A DNA stretch of 28,086 nt from SFWF01 sp045539925 (GCA_045539925.1 JAZQGH010000139.1:1-28086); one strand, 5' to 3'; positions 14,571-23,216 are shown, counted from the stretch's first letter. Made by a program: numbers and translations. Notes: a model not told the origin generated them from the letters alone.

Positions 14571-14892
14571 ATTATAAAATCTCCCAACTTTAGGGAGTTG
14601 TGATTAGGGACGAAACCCGTTTTGGAACCAAATTTTGCCCCACCGCTATGCCTTTCCCCCTTGTAAGACACAAAGTATTACTGCGTGGAAAAAATCTTCG
14701 CTGTGAAACAAAATTTCCGGTTACAAAACTGCAAGCACCTAAAAAAGACAAGTTTTTGATGGAATAAAAGGCAAAAAGCCGTGGTAACGCTGTGGCGTAC
14801 CACGGCTTTTTAACAAATTAGGTCGCAAAAAGTTGCTTTTTTAGGCGGTTTATCCCTAACCGCAACTCCCTTTTTGGGGGATTTTATAATTT
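14570..14892 (+). mobile_element. MITE-like structured repeat element with terminal inverted repeats (copy 2)
   Basis: The ends, 14570-14609 and 14854-14892, are inverted repeats: AATTATAAAATC, CCCAA, AGGGAGTTG and TTAGGG are shared blocks in the same order, with few differences and one length change. Between them is the sequence collinear with copy 1 at the window start, including the long bulged-A hairpin (14773-14811). It encodes no protein, fits the size of a non-autonomous MITE, and starts on the last base of the lctP stop codon. Alternatively the inverted ends are the closing stem of a roughly 320-nt structured RNA. No clear target-site duplication was found. Confidence 0.72.
14773..14811 (+). 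other. Long hairpin with bulged A and CGC/GCG cap (copy 2)
   Basis: Bases 14773-14786 pair perfectly with 14798-14811; A14787 is bulged, CGC pairs with GCG, and the loop is TGTG. Against copy 1 (138-176) the middle of the stem is different on both sides (GTGGTA/TACCAC versus TCCGATA/TATCGGA) yet pairing is kept. Confidence 0.85.
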
Positions 14893-15057
14893 GGTATTCT
14901 ACAGTACTTAATCTGTGCACTCGGATTAACAGCCTAATTGCTTTAAATAAAGAAAAGCCGTGAAAAGCACAACATATAATCTAAAAACAATCTTTTTAGA
15001 ATAAACATACTGCGGTCTATAAAAAATATTAGAGCATAGTTTATTCGGAGGTTTTTT
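14893..15057. other. A/T-rich upstream region of the choloylglycine hydrolase-like gene
   Basis: No gene and no convincing promoter is seen. A CGGAGG ribosome site at 15046-15051 precedes the next start codon. Together with the repeat element this makes 487 bases without coding sequence. Confidence 0.6.
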
Positions 15058-16026
15058 ATGTGTACTGCAATCAGTTTTAACTCTAGTTATCACCTTTTCG
15101 GCAGAACTTTGGATTTTGAGAGGTCTTTCGGGGAGGAGATAGTAATTACCCCAAGGAATTTTAAGTTTTCGGATATGGCTGTATCCACCCCCCACTACGC
15201 CCTTATAGGAATGGCGCATATCGAAAATAATTATCCGCTTTATTATGATTGTGCAAATGAAAAGGGCCTTTGTATGGCGGGACTTAATTCTGTAAATAAT
15301 GCCTGCTATAATAAGCCACTTGAAAACTCAGAAAATGTTGCCTGCTATCAGCTTATTCCAAGAATTCTCTGTACCTGTTCTACCGTTACTGAGGCAGTCG
15401 ATACTCTGCATAAAATTCGGATTACAGATACTCCCTTTGTTCCCGAGCTGCCTTCGGCGCGGCTTCATTGGCTGATTGCAGATAAGAACTCTTCGGTCGT
15501 TGTAGAATCGGTGGAGGAAGGGCTGAAAATTCACAACAATCCTGTAGGTGTGCTGACTAACGACCCACCCTTTGAGTATCAGCTTCACCGTCTGAATGAC
15601 TTTATGGGTCTCACCTCAAAACAGCCCGAAAACACCTTTGCAAAAGCACTTTCTCTTTCTTGTTACAGCCGCGGAATGGGCGCACTCGGTATGCCGGGAG
15701 ACGCTTCGTCGACCTCTCGTTTTATAAGAGCTGCATTTGCTCTTAAGAACTCACCGAAATTTACCAGCAATGCAGAAAATATAAGTCAGTTTTTTCATAT
15801 ATTGGAGACCGTGTCACTGGTTGCAGGTTCGGTAATTACCGAAGACGGAGCAATAGATATTACCCGTTACACCTCCTGCATAGATGGGGATGAGGGTGTC
15901 TATTATTACACGACTTATTCAAAGCGTCAGATATCTGCCGTAAGACTAAAAGCTGAAAATATCGAGGGCTGCACACTCCTTAGGTATCAGCTTAAAAATG
16001 ATGAAAATATCGACTATCATAATTGA
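15058..16026 (+). CDS. Choloylglycine hydrolase / penicillin V acylase family Ntn-hydrolase
   Basis: A 322-residue linear-amide C-N hydrolase, close to the usual 315-330. It begins Met-Cys, so Cys2 becomes the N-terminal nucleophile after Met removal. The supporting active-site residues occur in family contexts: Arg16 and Asp19 (FGRTLDFE), an Asn in GLNSVN (77), Asn168 in VLTNDPPFEYQ, and Arg in GDASSTSRFIRA (221/224). No signal peptide, so it is cytoplasmic. Such enzymes deconjugate bile salts or cleave penicillin V or N-acyl amides; the specificity cannot be read safely. The ATG has CGGAGG ahead. It is a single-gene unit with a terminator, next to the repeat element. Confidence 0.92.
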   Translation: MCTAISFNSSYHLFGRTLDFERSFGEEIVITPRNFKFSDMAVSTPHYALIGMAHIENNYPLYYDCANEKGLCMAGLNSVNNACYNKPLENSENVACYQLIPRILCTCSTVTEAVDTLHKIRITDTPFVPELPSARLHWLIADKNSSVVVESVEEGLKIHNNPVGVLTNDPPFEYQLHRLNDFMGLTSKQPENTFAKALSLSCYSRGMGALGMPGDASSTSRFIRAAFALKNSPKFTSNAENISQFFHILETVSLVAGSVITEDGAIDITRYTSCIDGDEGVYYYTTYSKRQISAVRLKAENIEGCTLLRYQLKNDENIDYHN

Positions 16027-16060
16027 GATAAGCAAAAAATAGGTTAAAAAAAGGTTACAA

Positions 16061-16097
16061 AAACACCCCGTAAGGTTGACAAAACGGGGTGTTTTTT
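16061..16097 (+). terminator. Rho-independent terminator
   Basis: AAACACCCCGT (16061-16071) pairs with ACGGGGTGTTT (16084-16094), followed by more T. Its loop holds a TTGACA that could be the -35 of the next operon. Confidence 0.9.
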
Positions 16098-16105
16098 GGT
16101 AAAAT
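16076..16105 (+). promoter_or_regulatory. Candidate promoter of the yicC operon, overlapping the terminator
   Basis: TTGACA (16076-16081), 18-base spacer, TAAAAT (16100-16105). The -35 lies in the terminator loop and the spacer in its 3' arm, so read-through and initiation share the same DNA. TATAAT at 16115-16120 is an alternative -10 without a good -35. Confidence 0.6.
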
Positions 16106-16166
16106 AATATGAATTATAATGGCTGTGGAATACCTATTTGGTGTTACGGCTGTGCGAGGTGTTTTT

Positions 16167-17045
16167 ATGGTAAGAAGTATGACAGGCTTTGGCAGAGCTC
16201 AGGGCTCAGCTGCAGGACTGCAATTTACCGTCGAAATCAAATCTGTAAACTCCCGTTATTTCGAGTTTAATTGTCGTCTTCCCAGAGGATATCTGTTTTT
16301 AGAGGACAAGCTTAAATCCTTTACGGCAGAGCGTGTCTCCCGCGGTAAGGTAGAAATGTATGTTACCATTGATTCGGGCGTAGACGATGAGATAACTGTA
16401 GAACTTAATAAGCCTTATGCCGATGCGTATATTAAGGCACTCAGAGAACTGGCCGAAAACTACGGAATCGAAAACAGCGTTACCGCTGCAGATTTTATCG
16501 GTAACAACGAAATGTTTAAGGTGGTAAAAACCCAGATTGACGAAGAGGCGGTCACCGCGGCAGCACTCAGTGTTGCAGGCGAGGCTATCGACAGGTTTAT
16601 CGCAATGCGTGAGGTCGAGGGCGAAAAACTTCATACCGATGTTAAAAGTCGTGTTGATACTATTCTTAAAAAGGTTGAATTTGTCGAAGAAAAATCTCCC
16701 GAAACGGTAGAGGCATACCGACAAAAGCTTGAGGCTAAAATTAAGGAGCTTTTATCGGGTGCTGCTTATGACGAGGCAAGGGTAATAACCGAAACTGCAA
16801 TTTATGCAGATAAGGTTGCCGTAGCCGAAGAGACAGTTAGACTCAGAAGTCATATGTCTCAGCTCCTCGGTATGCTCAGCGAGGGCGGAGCGGTCGGCAG
16901 AAAGCTTGACTTTATCGTTCAGGAAATGAACCGCGAAACCAATACAATAGGCTCAAAAGCCCAGAATATTGAAATCGCACAAACTGTTGTGGATATTAAG
17001 TCCGAAATGGAAAAGATCCGCGAACAGATACAGAATATAGAGTAG
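16167..17045 (+). CDS. yicC: YicC/YloC family endoribonuclease
   Basis: A 292-residue protein of the YicC family, with N-terminal MVRSMTGFGRA and C-terminal REMN-type ending (EMNRETNTIGSKAQN...IKSEMEKIREQIQNIE) that define it. E. coli YicC is an endoribonuclease acting in sRNA/mRNA decay. The central part (about 150-230) is helical. An upstream in-frame ATG at 16119 is rejected since GAGGTG at 16155-16160 fits the ATG at 16167, and the family starts at MxRSMTG. It heads the yicC-remA-gmk-rpoZ order also found in B. subtilis (yloC-remA-gmk-rpoZ). Confidence 0.95.
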   Translation: MVRSMTGFGRAQGSAAGLQFTVEIKSVNSRYFEFNCRLPRGYLFLEDKLKSFTAERVSRGKVEMYVTIDSGVDDEITVELNKPYADAYIKALRELAENYGIENSVTAADFIGNNEMFKVVKTQIDEEAVTAAALSVAGEAIDRFIAMREVEGEKLHTDVKSRVDTILKKVEFVEEKSPETVEAYRQKLEAKIKELLSGAAYDEARVITETAIYADKVAVAEETVRLRSHMSQLLGMLSEGGAVGRKLDFIVQEMNRETNTIGSKAQNIEIAQTVVDIKSEMEKIREQIQNIE

Positions 17046-17054
17046 AGGTGCCAA

Positions 17055-17321
17055 ATGAAACTTATAAATATCGGCTTCGGAAATATGGTGTCGGTCGACC
17101 GTATCGTTGCCATTGTCAGCCCCGAATCTGCTCCTATTAAACGTCTTGTTCAGGAGTCTAAGGAAAAGGGAACACTTATAGATGCGACCCACGGCAGAAG
17201 AACACGTGCGGTAATCATTACCGACAGTGAGCTTGTAGTTCTTACATATCTCTATCCCGAAACGGTAGCAAACCGCGTAGAGGTTGATGATTTCGAGGAC
17301 AGCGAGGAGGCGGCAGAGTGA
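17055..17321 (+). CDS. remA: RemA family DNA-binding regulator (DUF370)
   Basis: An 88-residue protein with the whole RemA/DUF370 domain: KLINIGFGNMVSVDRIVAI, SPESAPIKRL, DATHGRRTRAVIITDS. In B. subtilis RemA forms ring-like oligomers, binds DNA and activates matrix and osmoprotection genes; in Clostridia its targets are mostly unknown. The C-terminal 14 residues are acidic. The gene starts nine bases after yicC with AGAGGTG, and its stop overlaps the gmk start. Confidence 0.95.
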   Translation: MKLINIGFGNMVSVDRIVAIVSPESAPIKRLVQESKEKGTLIDATHGRRTRAVIITDSELVVLTYLYPETVANRVEVDDFEDSEEAAE

Positions 17322-17923
17322 AAGGACGTCTTGTAATCGTTTCGGGTCCGTCCGGCTCAGGCAAGGATACCATTTTAAAATTGGCACTTGCCCAGCTTCC
17401 CGATATGAAATTTTCAATATCCAGCATAACTCGCCCTATGCGTGAGGGGGAGGTCGAGGGAGAGAAATATAATTTTGTTTCCCGCGAATGCTTTGAGGAT
17501 ATGATTAAAAATGACCAACTTTTGGAATATAATAATTATGTAGGTAATTATTACGGAACGCCCAAAGCCCCCGTTGAAGAGGTTATAAAAAACGGCGGAG
17601 AAATAATTATTGAGGTCGACGTCAACGGACAGCGCAATATTAAAAACAAGGTAGATTCCGCAATATCGGTCTTTATTATGCCACCCTCCTTTGAGGTGCT
17701 TAAAAACCGACTTGAGGGAAGAGGAACAGATTCTCCCGAGGTAATAGAAAAACGTATGAAAGCCGCACTGGACGAAATTGCCTGCGCAAAGGATTATGAC
17801 TATATCGTTGTAAATGACGATTTAGGAGAGGCTGTCAGTGATTTTGTAAATATTATCAGAACCGACAGACTTACCATACAAAGACAAAAACATATTATTG
17901 ATGAGGTGCTTAAAAAATGTTAA
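17318..17923 (+). CDS. gmk: Guanylate kinase
   Basis: A 201-residue enzyme that phosphorylates GMP to GDP with ATP. The P-loop GPSGSGKDT lies at 10-18; SITRPMREGEVEGEKYNFVS (about 36-55) is the GMP-binding segment with the canonical T-R-P-x-R-x-G-E and Y-x-F-V. Start is GTG at 17318, overlapping the remA stop by four bases (GTGA), with GAGGAGG just upstream; no ATG fits. Length is normal (about 205). Downstream it overlaps rpoZ. Confidence 0.97.
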   Translation: MKGRLVIVSGPSGSGKDTILKLALAQLPDMKFSISSITRPMREGEVEGEKYNFVSRECFEDMIKNDQLLEYNNYVGNYYGTPKAPVEEVIKNGGEIIIEVDVNGQRNIKNKVDSAISVFIMPPSFEVLKNRLEGRGTDSPEVIEKRMKAALDEIACAKDYDYIVVNDDLGEAVSDFVNIIRTDRLTIQRQKHIIDEVLKKC

Positions 17924-18093
17924 ATCCCGCAATCGGAAAGCTTATCAACAACAGCGACAACCGTTATAAGCTTGTAAATCAGATAGCTAAAAAGGCTCGC
18001 GTTATCGCAGACGAGGCAGAACAGAACAACGAAATAATCATTGAAAAGCCTGTTACCATCGCAATCAACAAGATGGCAGAGGAAATAAAATAA
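17917..18093 (+). CDS. rpoZ: RNA polymerase omega subunit
   Basis: A 58-residue protein translated from ATG at 17917 inside the last codons of gmk (7-base overlap), with GAGGTG at 17903-17908 as ribosome site. The sequence MLNPAIGKLINNSDNRYKLV then NQIAKKARVIADEA matches the omega core (S-x-Y-x-LV-x-x-x-A-K-RAR), ending in KPVTIAINKMAEEIK. It binds beta' and aids RNA polymerase assembly. At 58 residues it is short next to B. subtilis omega (67), but covers the conserved part. Its place between gmk and priA supports the call. Confidence 0.92.
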   Translation: MLNPAIGKLINNSDNRYKLVNQIAKKARVIADEAEQNNEIIIEKPVTIAINKMAEEIK

Positions 18094-18130
18094 GTATCGT
18101 AAAACGAAGAATCAAAGGGGAGGGTTTAAA

Positions 18131-20542
18131 ATGCTCATAGCAGATATTATTTTAGAGCAGACAGCCTTTTCCTTTGATAAGCCTTACGGATATGCTGTAC
18201 CCGACGCTTTTGTGTCTACTCTTAAAAAAGGTTGCCGCGTAGTGGTGCCTTTCGGCAGAGGAAACAACCATAGGCAGGGAATAGTCCTCGATATAAAGGA
18301 TGAAGGCGACGGGGTAGAATACAAACAGATAGTTCGTCTTATAGACGAAGAACCCGTTTTATCCGAAGAGATGCTTTCTATGTGTGAATGGATGCACGAA
18401 CACTGCTTTTGCACCTATTTTGATGCAGTAAAAGCAGTACTTCCTGCAGGTGTCTCTTTCACGGTGCGTGAGGTCTTTATAAAGGGCGAAACTCCGTTTG
18501 ATGAGAAATACAGCTTTTTAAACGATTTTTTTGCCGTAAACGAGTCTGCTCCCCGTCAGCTTCTGACCGATACCTTTGCGGAGCTTTCAGATAAAGACAT
18601 CAGTGAGCTTATACACAGCGGACAGCTTGTAAAAGACTCTACGGCAGACCGAAAAATGAATGATTCTACCCTGAAATCTGTAAGACTTAACATTTCTCCT
18701 GAGGAACTCGAAAAATATAGGCTTACTCCAAGGCAAAGAGAAATTGCCGAGCTTATTTGTGATTTTGGAACAGTTTCGGTAAAGGAGATTGTCTATTTTA
18801 CGGGTGTATCCTCTTCGGTCATAAAGGGTCTGGAAAAAAAGGGTATTATAAGCATTTTCGAAAAGGAAGTATACCGCAGTCCTATTAAGAATACTGCGTG
18901 TGTCACACCTACCGATATAGCCCTTACTGAGGAGCAGAATAAAGCCTTTAAGAAACTCTCAGAGCATTATGCTTCTGACGAGGGCAAGGTTGCACTGCTT
19001 TACGGAGTAACGGGAAGCGGTAAGACCAGCGTATTTTTAAAGATGGTGGACAAGGTCATTGCTGATAATAAAGGCGCAATAATAATGGTGCCCGAAATCG
19101 CCCTGACTCCTCAGACGGTATCTATTTTCGGAAACCGCTACGGCAAAAAAATTGCTCTTTTTCATTCGGCAATGTCTCTCGGTCAGCGTATGGACGAGTG
19201 GAAACGCGTTCGAAAGGGAGAGGCAACCGTTGCTATCGGTACCCGTTCGGCTATATTTGCCCCTGTAAAAGACCTTTCGCTTATTATTATTGACGAAGAG
19301 CAGGAGCACACCTATAAATCCGAAAAATCCCCCCGTTTTCACGCGAGGGATCTTGCTAAATTCAGAACAGCCTATAACGGCGCCCTTTTAGTTCTGGCGT
19401 CTGCCACCCCGTCTCTCGAAAGCTTTACCGCCGCAAAGCTTGGTAAGTACAGCCTTTGCCGTCTTACTCAGCGTTACGGAAGCGCAGAGCTGCCCGAGGT
19501 CAGAACAGTGGATATGAGGTTAGAGCTCAGAAACGGAAACGCATCTCCGCTCTCAAACGAGCTTAAACTTTCGATAAACGACGCGTTAGAGCAAGGAAAA
19601 CAGGCGATAGTGCTCTTAAATCGCAGAGGACACAACACATATATTTCTTGTCCCACCTGCGGCTATGTAGCCACCTGTCCTAATTGCAGCGTTTCTATGA
19701 CCTTCCATTCAGCAAACCACAGACTTATGTGTCATTATTGCGGATACAGCGAGTCGGCAGTTAAAAAATGTCCTAACTGCACAGGCGCAGAGCTTCGTTT
19801 TATGGGCATAGGCACTCAAAAGGTGGAGGAGGAGCTTAAAGCAACCTTTCCCGATGCATCAATTCTTCGAATGGATGCAGACAGTACCACCTCTAAAGAT
19901 TCTTATGCTAACTATTTAAACGATTTTGCACAGGGCAAATACGATATTATGCTGGGTACACAAATGGTGGCTAAGGGACTTAATTTTCCTAATGTTACCG
20001 TTGTGGGCGTAATAGGTGCCGACAGTGCCGCAAACAGTAGTGACTACCGCAGTTTTGAGCGTTCTTTTTCCCTTCTTACTCAGGTTTTCGGCAGAGCAGG
20101 CAGGGGAGAGGACAAGGGTGTTGCAATAATTCAGACCACCGACCCCGACAGCAACCTTATTAAACTTGCCGCATCACAGGACTTTGATACCTTCTATGCA
20201 CAGGAAATAGGAATGAGAAAAATGCTCACCTATCCGCCCTACTGTGATGTTGCACAGGTGTCTGTGCAGTCGGTCTCCCGAGAGGATGCCGAAACCACCT
20301 CAAACCAAATATTTAAAATACTGACCGAGGGTCTTGAGGGTGAGTATAAGGATGTCAGAGTAAGAATACTCGGACCGTCTCCCGCAATCACACCCAAGGT
20401 AAATAATAAATACAGATACCGCCTTATTATAAAGGCTAAAAATAACAAACGCTTCAGGGAACTGCTTCGAAAAGCAACCACCCTGAAATGTGAAAGAGAC
20501 ACATCTGTTTCGGTGGACATAAACCCCGAAACAATTATTTAA
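18131..20542 (+). CDS. priA: Primosomal protein N' (PriA helicase)
   Basis: An 803-residue replication-restart helicase. The N-terminal 3'-DNA-binding domain (about 1-105) starts IADIILEQTAFSFDKPYGYAVP; a winged-helix part follows near 195-250. Helicase motifs are Walker A GVTGSGKT (292-299), DEEQ (388-391), and GRAGRGEDKG further on. The zinc-binding insert has paired cysteines CPTC/CPNC from 507 to 519 and CHYC/CPNC to about 553. The ATG has GGGGAGG ahead. In B. subtilis coaBC lies between rpoZ and priA; it is missing here. Confidence 0.97.
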   Translation: MLIADIILEQTAFSFDKPYGYAVPDAFVSTLKKGCRVVVPFGRGNNHRQGIVLDIKDEGDGVEYKQIVRLIDEEPVLSEEMLSMCEWMHEHCFCTYFDAVKAVLPAGVSFTVREVFIKGETPFDEKYSFLNDFFAVNESAPRQLLTDTFAELSDKDISELIHSGQLVKDSTADRKMNDSTLKSVRLNISPEELEKYRLTPRQREIAELICDFGTVSVKEIVYFTGVSSSVIKGLEKKGIISIFEKEVYRSPIKNTACVTPTDIALTEEQNKAFKKLSEHYASDEGKVALLYGVTGSGKTSVFLKMVDKVIADNKGAIIMVPEIALTPQTVSIFGNRYGKKIALFHSAMSLGQRMDEWKRVRKGEATVAIGTRSAIFAPVKDLSLIIIDEEQEHTYKSEKSPRFHARDLAKFRTAYNGALLVLASATPSLESFTAAKLGKYSLCRLTQRYGSAELPEVRTVDMRLELRNGNASPLSNELKLSINDALEQGKQAIVLLNRRGHNTYISCPTCGYVATCPNCSVSMTFHSANHRLMCHYCGYSESAVKKCPNCTGAELRFMGIGTQKVEEELKATFPDASILRMDADSTTSKDSYANYLNDFAQGKYDIMLGTQMVAKGLNFPNVTVVGVIGADSAANSSDYRSFERSFSLLTQVFGRAGRGEDKGVAIIQTTDPDSNLIKLAASQDFDTFYAQEIGMRKMLTYPPYCDVAQVSVQSVSREDAETTSNQIFKILTEGLEGEYKDVRVRILGPSPAITPKVNNKYRYRLIIKAKNNKRFRELLRKATTLKCERDTSVSVDINPETII

Positions 20543-20556
20543 AGGATGATTTTTTA

Positions 20557-21000
20557 ATGGCAATTCGTAACATTGTAAAACGCGGAGATGAGATTCTGCG
20601 TAAGACCTGCAGAACACAGATGACCTTTGACGGGCGATTGGCTACCGTTCTCGACGATATGATAGAAACAATGTATGCCGCAGATGGCGTAGGTCTTGCC
20701 GCACCCCAGATAGGTATGCTCAGAAGATACTGTGTTATTGATATCGGAGAGGGCGTTATAGAGCTTGTAAATCCCGTAATAGAGAATACAGAGGGCGTAC
20801 AATTAGAGCAGGAGGGCTGTCTTTCTTACCCTGGCGAATACGGAATAACCGAGCGTCCCTTTAAGGTCACAGTTCGTGCGCAGGACAGAACGGGAAAGTC
20901 TTTTACCGTAACGGGAGAAGGACTTTTAGCCCGTGCACTCTGTCACGAAATAGACCATCTTGACGGCAAAGTATTTAAAGACCGTCTCGCAAATAAATAA
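20557..21000 (+). CDS. def: Peptide deformylase
   Basis: A 147-residue metalloenzyme that removes the formyl group from nascent proteins. All three motifs are present: GVGLAAPQIG (44-53), EGCLS (86-90; metal-ligand Cys88) and HEIDH (130-134; two His ligands and the catalytic Glu131). The compact length fits type I/III bacterial enzymes. It precedes fmt, which adds the formyl group, and follows priA by 14 bases with AAAGGA as ribosome site. Confidence 0.98.
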   Translation: MAIRNIVKRGDEILRKTCRTQMTFDGRLATVLDDMIETMYAADGVGLAAPQIGMLRRYCVIDIGEGVIELVNPVIENTEGVQLEQEGCLSYPGEYGITERPFKVTVRAQDRTGKSFTVTGEGLLARALCHEIDHLDGKVFKDRLANK

Positions 21001-21017
21001 TATCAAGGAGGTTTCGT

Positions 21018-21947
21018 ATGAACATCCTTTTTATGGGAACTCCCGAATTTGCAGTGCCTACCTTAGAGGCACTTATAGACTCTGACCATAAGGTGGTTGG
21101 CGTGTATACACAGACCGATAAGGCAGTGGGCAGAAGACAGATTATGACACCGCCTCCCGTAAAGGTCTGTGCATTAGCCAACAACATTCCTGTATATCAG
21201 CCCGACACCCTTAAAACCGAAGAAGAGCAGAAAAAAATCAGAGATATTGCTCCCGATATTATAGTTACCGTAGCATACGGAAAAATATTGCCCGAAGGGA
21301 TACTCAGTATTCCTAAGTACGGCTGTATAAACGGACATGCATCTCTTTTACCCCGTCACAGAGGGGCTTCTCCCATTCAGTGGTCGATAGTTTGCGGTGA
21401 TAAAAAGACAGGTATCACCACTATGTATATGGCAAAAGGCATTGATACAGGAGATATGCTCCTTAAATGTGAGACTGAAATCGGCGAAAACGAGACCGCA
21501 GGGGAGCTTCACGACCGTTTGGCTGTGATGAGTGCCGACCTTATGCTCAAAACCCTTGAAGGTCTTAAGGAAGGCAAGATTACTCCTCAAAAGCAGGACG
21601 ATTCGGTTTCCACCTATGCCCCCATTATCACTAAGGAAATGGGTTTTCTCAGGTTTGATAAAAAGGCACAGGATATATGCAACCTCATACGAGGCTTTAA
21701 TCCTTGGCCTGCCGCCTATTTCTTTATAGACGGCAAGCGGGTAAAGGTATTTGCCGCTAAGGTCTCTTCAAAAACCGATAAAGCACCCGCTACCGTAATA
21801 AAATCAGAGGGTGAGCTTGTTGTTGCCTGTGCAGAGGGTACATCTCTTTCTCTTACCGAAATTCAGCCCGAAGGCTCCAAGCGTATGTCGGCAAAAGATT
21901 ACCTTATTGGTCATAAAATTGCCGTGGGCAGCCTGCTTAGTGAATAA
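21018..21947 (+). CDS. fmt: Methionyl-tRNA formyltransferase
   Basis: A 309-residue enzyme that formylates initiator Met-tRNA with 10-formyl-THF. N-terminal MNILFMGTPEFAVP is typical; the catalytic centre is NGHASLLPRHRGASPIQW (Asn105, His107) with Asp143 in GIDTGDM. A C-terminal OB-like domain (about 205-305) grips the tRNA. Start ATG follows AAGGAGG. It ends exactly one base before rsmB. Confidence 0.98.
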   Translation: MNILFMGTPEFAVPTLEALIDSDHKVVGVYTQTDKAVGRRQIMTPPPVKVCALANNIPVYQPDTLKTEEEQKKIRDIAPDIIVTVAYGKILPEGILSIPKYGCINGHASLLPRHRGASPIQWSIVCGDKKTGITTMYMAKGIDTGDMLLKCETEIGENETAGELHDRLAVMSADLMLKTLEGLKEGKITPQKQDDSVSTYAPIITKEMGFLRFDKKAQDICNLIRGFNPWPAAYFFIDGKRVKVFAAKVSSKTDKAPATVIKSEGELVVACAEGTSLSLTEIQPEGSKRMSAKDYLIGHKIAVGSLLSE

Positions 21948-23216
21948 ATGAGCAGTCCGCGACATATTGCAGCATTGGCTGTGTTAAAGGTCACTTCTGA
22001 TGGCGGTTATTCAAACCTTGTGCTCAACTCCTTGTTTAATGAAAATAGTTTAAGCGCAGAGGATAAAGCCCTTTGTACCGCAATTTTTTACGGCACATTA
22101 GACCGACTTGTCACAGTAGACTTTTATCTTAAAAAACTTATAAAAACTCCCCTCAAAAAGGTTAAGCCATACACTCTGGCGGTACTGAGAACGGCAGTTT
22201 TTCAAATAAAATATCTTGATAAAGTTCCCGATTCGGCGGCTGTAAACGAAGCGGTAAAGCTTATTAAGGCATCTAAAGAAAGCTTTAACGCATCCTTTAT
22301 AAATGCAGTTTTGCGAAATCTTCTTCGCACCGAAACACCCATACCAACAGGAAATTCTATATTTGATATTTCTGTTGCATATTCCTGTCCACAGTGGATA
22401 GTGATGGTTCTTGTGCGAGACTACGGCGTAGATTTTACAAAGGCTTTTTTGAGCAATGCTTTGTTACCGCCACCCATTTTTATAAGGGTAAATACTGAAA
22501 AAACAGATAAGGATAGGCTTACCGAGGTCTTAAGGGCAGAGGGAATAAATTCCGTAAAGGTCATAAACGATACGGTTTTGATGCTGGATATTTCAGGCTC
22601 TGTGGAGGATAGTGTAGCTTATAAGCAAGGTCTCTTTTATGTACAGGACCTTTCCTGTCAGCAGGCAGTTGCAATGCTTGATATTGAGCCCTCGGCGCGG
22701 GTGCTTGACCTTTGCGCCGCACCGGGTGGAAAAAGCTTTACCGCAGCACTTGCTGCTAAGGAGGGCAGAGTAATATCCTGCGAACTGTACGAGCATAGAG
22801 CAGGACTTATATTAAATGGAGCACAGCGATTAGGTGTTGAAAATATTACGGTAAAGGTCTCAGATGCAACCGTTTTTGATGAGGAATTAGGACTTTTTGA
22901 CCGAATTATCTGCGATGTGCCCTGTTCGGGGCTTGGTGTTATAAGACGTAAGCCCGATATAAAATACAAGCCGCAAGATTCTTTTGAAGAGCTTATCTCT
23001 ATACAGAGAAAAATTCTTTTAAACGCGGCATCGTATTTAAAGTCGGGCGGTAAACTGCTTTATTCCACCTGTACTTTAAATAAAGCCGAAAACCGCGAAA
23101 ATGTCGACGCATTTTTAAAAGAAATGCCTCAGTTTTCTTTGCTCGAGGAAAAAACCTTTTCGCCTGAGTCTAATAATGCCGACGGTTTTTATGCCGCAGT
23201 GCTTGTAAAAAAGTAA
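21948..23216 (+). CDS. rsmB: 16S rRNA (cytosine-967-C5)-methyltransferase RsmB
   Basis: A 422-residue protein with an N-terminal NusB-like RNA-binding domain (about 1-135) and a C-terminal SAM-dependent m5C methyltransferase. Motifs are LDLCAAPGGK (253-262, SAM), DVPCSG (323-328, Cys326) and YSTCT (372-376, catalytic Cys375), the paired cysteines of m5C enzymes. The ATG directly follows the fmt stop, so translation is coupled. Same order as B. subtilis fmt-rsmB-rlmN. Confidence 0.97.
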   Translation: MSSPRHIAALAVLKVTSDGGYSNLVLNSLFNENSLSAEDKALCTAIFYGTLDRLVTVDFYLKKLIKTPLKKVKPYTLAVLRTAVFQIKYLDKVPDSAAVNEAVKLIKASKESFNASFINAVLRNLLRTETPIPTGNSIFDISVAYSCPQWIVMVLVRDYGVDFTKAFLSNALLPPPIFIRVNTEKTDKDRLTEVLRAEGINSVKVINDTVLMLDISGSVEDSVAYKQGLFYVQDLSCQQAVAMLDIEPSARVLDLCAAPGGKSFTAALAAKEGRVISCELYEHRAGLILNGAQRLGVENITVKVSDATVFDEELGLFDRIICDVPCSGLGVIRRKPDIKYKPQDSFEELISIQRKILLNAASYLKSGGKLLYSTCTLNKAENRENVDAFLKEMPQFSLLEEKTFSPESNNADGFYAAVLVKK

